This document shows positions 60,328 to 64,000 of a stretch of DNA of 64,000 nt, in pieces. The translations under genes and the position numbers were made by a program. The notes beneath the pieces were generated by a model. The model was not told the origin of the DNA and did no database searches. It saw only the letters and a program-made list of their open reading frames with translations. Origin of the DNA: Bacteroidota bacterium (lineage in GTDB: Bacteria > Bacteroidota > Bacteroidia > Bacteroidales > Dysgonomonadaceae); contig JAEZGN010000030.1 in NCBI GenBank assembly GCA_023437305.1, positions 237,831 to 301,830 of the forward strand, in the 5' to 3' direction. Positions within the stretch are counted from its first letter, which is position 1. Every line of letters begins with the position of its first letter.

Positions 60328-63300
60328 ATGGATATTTCCAAGCAAAACAAGGCGCCTGACTCTAACGATACAGAGAAGAAACTTTCTGCTGAAAATGAAA
60401 AAGGTAAACCTATTTCTGCTCAAAAGGGAGAAAAAAAATCTATTTCGGCCGAAGGTGCTATAAGTAAACCTCCATCAAAAGGTGTACAAAAAGATGCACG
60501 TACTCCTTCATCTACAGTGGCGAAAAAGGAACCCATTTCGAATGAAGCGGGAAAAGGTAAACCTATATCCGCTGCTGATGGAAAGGGTAAATCTGCTACG
60601 CCTGAAAGCAAAGAAAAAAATATAAATAGCAAACAGGCAGAATCAAACATACTAACCGACTCTACCAAAGAAACATCGGAGGCTGTTAAAGCAGGAGCAG
60701 GATCTGTCTCAGAACTCGGTGGCAAGGTTGCAGATATAGCATCTAACCCCGATATGTCTGCGGGCGATAAAGCCCTTGCAATAGGTGTAGCCGGAGTTCA
60801 GGCTGTACAAGCAGTACAAGGAGCAGTAGGAGCTGTCACAGGATTCGTAAGTGGATTGGTAGACAAAGCTTTCATGTCAATCATGGAAAACTTGTCTTTT
60901 CTTCGTGGAATTGCCTGCCTGCCGATAGTTAAGCAGCTTGACCCTGTGATTGGAATTGATGTTCATGTAGTTATGATTCCCGCGCCGGTTCCTATGCCAC
61001 ATGTTTATTTGGGTATCATGTTTGAGCCTATGGACTTCGTGTCTTGTCTTGCTTGCTCAGTCATGGCACATTTCACTCCGCCACCACCAACCGAAGGTGA
61101 CGCTAAGTCGGAAGCCATAAGCATGGGACATCAGATGATTACCGGTTTTGTTAAATCACTGGGGGCAACCGTAAAAATAGGACCTTTTATTCCTCGTGTA
61201 GTAGCTACAACAAAAAGCTTGGCATTCCACATACCAATGGGTCCATTGGCTCCTGCTCCTCCGGTTAAAACACCCAGAGGGCACGCATTCTTAGGCAGTT
61301 TGTTTGTTTATGCTGACAATTTCCCTCTCACAGGAGGATTTTTACACCTACACAATGATTGTTGGGATTTTGGAATTCCACCAATTGCTCAGATAATACA
61401 AAATGCGGCACAAAAATTATTCAGATTTCCAAAACCGCCGAAACCGCCTGAACCACCATCAACACCTCCGCGCGTTGGTGTAGTAGAATTATTTTTACCT
61501 ACAGGGATAATGATTCCTATACCGTGGAATCGTCCGATATTGGTAAATCCTGTACCTACTCCTATCAATCCGACAGAAATAGTAAACATATTCGTCAGTG
61601 CTGGTTTTGCTAAATTAAGAGAATGTGCGATTGGTTTTCTGGCAAAAACTAAGCTAGGACAAAAATTGGGTTGCGGATTTTGGTCAAAAGTGTCGGATAA
61701 GTATGGAACTGGGACATCGCACCCTGCCGATGTATCCGAAGGGCATTTCTATACCAAGTCTACTGACTTTTCCGTATCGGGAATTATCCCGCTTGCCTTT
61801 AAACGCAAATACAATTCATATAGCGATTACAAGAGTCCTATAGGCATTGGATGGAGTCACTGTTATGATATGGCATTGGTTTTTGATGAAGAAACCAATC
61901 AGGCCGGAGTCCGTTTAGATGATGGACGTACCACAGCTTTTGAAATTCCGAAAAAAGGGGAAAGCTCGTACAATAGAGGAGAGAAACTATGGCTGCACCA
62001 TCACGAAGATGATCATTTCTACTTGAGTGATAAAAAAGGGCATATCTATCGCTTTACAAATAAGGAATATACCAATCCGTACAACAATACAGAAGCTCAC
62101 CTATTGCAAAGTATCAGTAATCGGAATGGATACAGTATCCGATTTTCTTATAACAATGATGGACTATTAACCTCTATTACAGATACGGCAGGACGCGTTT
62201 ATATTGTTCAGAATGATAAGCATGGACGTATCAACCGTATTATCTCGCCTCAGGCAAACAAACACAGTAAATCATTCTGTGTTGCCGAATACGAATATGA
62301 TAAGGAAGGTCGCCTAGTAAGTCAAATCAATGCCTTAGGATATAGTATGCATTTTGAATATCAGGGAACGCTGATGACAAAAGAGGTTTGGCGTAATGGC
62401 TTAGGTTGGACTATCAAATATGACGGGAAAGGAACTGATGCCAAATGTCTTGAAATTAGAGGCGATGGCGGACTTTACCATCACAAATTAGAGTATATTG
62501 CCGAAAACTGCACGAAGGTAACGAATAGTCTTGGAGCAGTTACCCTTTACTATCACCGCAAAGGTGTTGTAACCAAACGTATAGACCCTAACGGTGGAGA
62601 AACCATATTCCGCTACAATGATCATAATGAATTGGAGTGGACGAGTGATCCGCTAAAAAATACGACAACTGCCATTTACGATGAATGGGGTAACATGATT
62701 AATAAAACATCGGCAGACGGAGCTTTCACCCAGATAGAATACAACAACAAACAGTTTCCTTATCTCCCTACTTCTGCTATCGACTCTGTAGGAGGACGAT
62801 GGAAGTGGGAATACGACACACAAGGTAACCTTGTAAGGCGAACGAACCCGATAGGGGCTAACACAAGTTTTGATTACGACGACGGACTGCTCTCAGTAAT
62901 AACAGGAGCCAAAGGACAACAGACCAATCTGTTCTACGACAATCAGGCAAACTTGGTAAAAGCTGTATCTCCAGATGGAGGCACTAACAAATGGCAGTAC
63001 GACCTACTGGGGCAATGCATACAATATGAAAATGCACGTGAGGGAATTTCAGAATACGAGTATAATCTGCTCGGTGATGTCATAACCGTTAAACTGCCTG
63101 ATGGCAATATCCGTCAACTGACGTACGATGAACAAGGTAATGTGATAATGGCTAAGGACAACGACCGCCATGTGACATTTACCTATACAGGTGTAAATAA
63201 GCTGGCAAGCCGTACGGAGAAGGGGGCTTCTCTCCTATTTGTATACGACACAGAAGATCAGTTACGCTCGGTAGTTAACGAGCACAACGAAGAATATATT

Positions 63301-64000
63301 TTCAAACTCGACTCACAAGGGCGGGTGATTGAAGAGAGAGGCTTTGATGGCTTAACACGTGAGTACCGACGCGATATAGGCGGAAGGGTGACAGGCGTGA
63401 CACGCCCAAACGGGAAGGAAGTGTACTACGAGTACGATGAGGTGGGGCGTGTAACACAGGTGACCTACGACGACGGCACGACTGAGCACTACGCATACCG
63501 CAAGGACGGACTGCTGGTAGAAGCCAGAAACGAGGATGCCACCGTTACCCTGCAAAGGGATATACTGGGGCGCGTCATCAAGGAGACATGCAACGGACGC
63601 ACCGTTACAAGCAAATACGACATAGCCAACAATCGTACGCACATATCATCGAGTCTAGGGGCTGAGATAGAGGCGGAGTACAACCTCTTGGGGGATGTAA
63701 TCTCTATGGCGGCAGACGGATGGCAGAACCAATACAAGCGCGATGAATTCGGGCTGGAGATAAAACGCCTGATGAACGGAGACGTAGCCACCTACACCGG
63801 CAGGGATCAGATGGGGCGCGTCACGAGCCAGACCATCGGGCACGGCACACGCACCATGTCCGAGAAATCGTATCAGTGGGGTGTCAATAATAAGCTGTTA
63901 AGCATTGTAGATAACGGACAGATTACTAACTTTGAATACGACACGTGGGGAAACCTTGCCAAGACCACTTTCGAGGACGGAAAGGTGGAGTACCGCAATC
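60328..64000 (+). CDS. PAAR-like / Rhs toxin protein, 3' end outside the window
   Basis: The frame is open for 1224 codons from ATG 60328 to the window edge. Order: a Lys/Ser-rich disordered head (residues 1-~110) with degenerate KGKPISA repeats; a Gly/Ala hydrophobic segment (~145-165); a PAAR-like region (~190-350, VVMIPAPVPMPHVYLGIMF, HIPMGPLAPAPPVKTPRGHAFLGS); a proline-rich linker (~367); a DUF6531 opening (GHFYTKSTDFSVSG, ~471); then many YD/RHS repeats. The toxin tip is beyond the edge. Such proteins cap VgrG and encase a C-terminal toxin. GC rises sharply near 63300-63850. Confidence 0.93.
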   Translation, partial: MDISKQNKAPDSNDTEKKLSAENEKGKPISAQKGEKKSISAEGAISKPPSKGVQKDARTPSSTVAKKEPISNEAGKGKPISAADGKGKSATPESKEKNINSKQAESNILTDSTKETSEAVKAGAGSVSELGGKVADIASNPDMSAGDKALAIGVAGVQAVQAVQGAVGAVTGFVSGLVDKAFMSIMENLSFLRGIACLPIVKQLDPVIGIDVHVVMIPAPVPMPHVYLGIMFEPMDFVSCLACSVMAHFTPPPPTEGDAKSEAISMGHQMITGFVKSLGATVKIGPFIPRVVATTKSLAFHIPMGPLAPAPPVKTPRGHAFLGSLFVYADNFPLTGGFLHLHNDCWDFGIPPIAQIIQNAAQKLFRFPKPPKPPEPPSTPPRVGVVELFLPTGIMIPIPWNRPILVNPVPTPINPTEIVNIFVSAGFAKLRECAIGFLAKTKLGQKLGCGFWSKVSDKYGTGTSHPADVSEGHFYTKSTDFSVSGIIPLAFKRKYNSYSDYKSPIGIGWSHCYDMALVFDEETNQAGVRLDDGRTTAFEIPKKGESSYNRGEKLWLHHHEDDHFYLSDKKGHIYRFTNKEYTNPYNNTEAHLLQSISNRNGYSIRFSYNNDGLLTSITDTAGRVYIVQNDKHGRINRIISPQANKHSKSFCVAEYEYDKEGRLVSQINALGYSMHFEYQGTLMTKEVWRNGLGWTIKYDGKGTDAKCLEIRGDGGLYHHKLEYIAENCTKVTNSLGAVTLYYHRKGVVTKRIDPNGGETIFRYNDHNELEWTSDPLKNTTTAIYDEWGNMINKTSADGAFTQIEYNNKQFPYLPTSAIDSVGGRWKWEYDTQGNLVRRTNPIGANTSFDYDDGLLSVITGAKGQQTNLFYDNQANLVKAVSPDGGTNKWQYDLLGQCIQYENAREGISEYEYNLLGDVITVKLPDGNIRQLTYDEQGNVIMAKDNDRHVTFTYTGVNKLASRTEKGASLLFVYDTEDQLRSVVNEHNEEYIFKLDSQGRVIEERGFDGLTREYRRDIGGRVTGVTRPNGKEVYYEYDEVGRVTQVTYDDGTTEHYAYRKDGLLVEARNEDATVTLQRDILGRVIKETCNGRTVTSKYDIANNRTHISSSLGAEIEAEYNLLGDVISMAADGWQNQYKRDEFGLEIKRLMNGDVATYTGRDQMGRVTSQTIGHGTRTMSEKSYQWGVNNKLLSIVDNGQITNFEYDTWGNLAKTTFEDGKVEYRN

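Overview
The window reads as a chromosomal segment of a Bacteroidota bacterium, most likely a Bacteroidales member close to Dysgonomonas. This is inferred from the AT-rich genes, the many upstream sites matching the Bacteroidota -7 consensus TAnnTTTG, weak Shine-Dalgarno sequences, and the gene content (Bacteroidota-type leu cluster, PEP carboxylase, GH127 arabinofuranosidase, M56 peptidase with TonB-plug-like tail, heparan-glucosaminide acetyltransferase family). The genus is an inference; no search was possible.

Layout. 1-399: 3' end of an unrecognised gene. 618-7523: a tight eight-gene plus-strand run (topA, sugar transferase, nitroreductase, small membrane protein, DUF2520 protein, kdsC, GTPase gene era). 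7528-16102: minus-strand housekeeping genes (aroA; ppc; a PEPCK-like P-loop protein; a small CWC cysteine-rich protein behind a cobalamin riboswitch; hslR-pth-rplY). 16383-17270: two VOC-fold genes. 17411-29775: a long minus-strand leucine operon, leuA-(two acyltransferases)-leuC-leuD-(GH127)-second leuA-like synthase-(acyltransferase)-leuB. It is headed by a classical-looking attenuator with a 19-residue Ile/Leu-rich leader peptide and closed by a strong terminator. 29898-40293: plus-strand HAD hydrolase, rsmI, a lipoprotein, a 954-residue TPR protein, metA (acetyl-CoA type by residue E111) with a structured 5' leader, a U32 protein, a VanZ-like protein, a TlpA-like thioredoxin and a lone hisH. 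40785-40980: tRNA-Gly(GCC) and tRNA-Leu(GAG), followed by a broken RusA-like phage gene. 41793-48007: a marR-adaptor-pump-outer membrane RND efflux operon with a palindromic operator. 48193-56620: a mechanosensitive channel, a nucleotidyltransferase, class II aldolase, a BlaI/M56 pair, tag, a GNAT protein and a DUF5009 membrane protein.

56805-64000 is the accessory highlight: VgrG, an unrecognised helical/TPR-like protein, a two-helix Imm17-like membrane protein and a giant PAAR-like/Rhs protein that runs off the right edge. Translational overlap and short gaps tie them into one unit, which looks like a contact-dependent (type VI-type) Rhs toxin delivery module. The toxin tip and its immunity gene lie beyond the window. 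The unrecognised second gene is a candidate effector-loading adaptor.

Non-coding signals worth attention are the leu attenuator, the B12 riboswitch in front of a CWC protein, the nested-helix leader of metA, a ~105-nt repeat present twice (35425 and 55328), and a shared inverted-repeat promoter module upstream of the U32 and tag genes.
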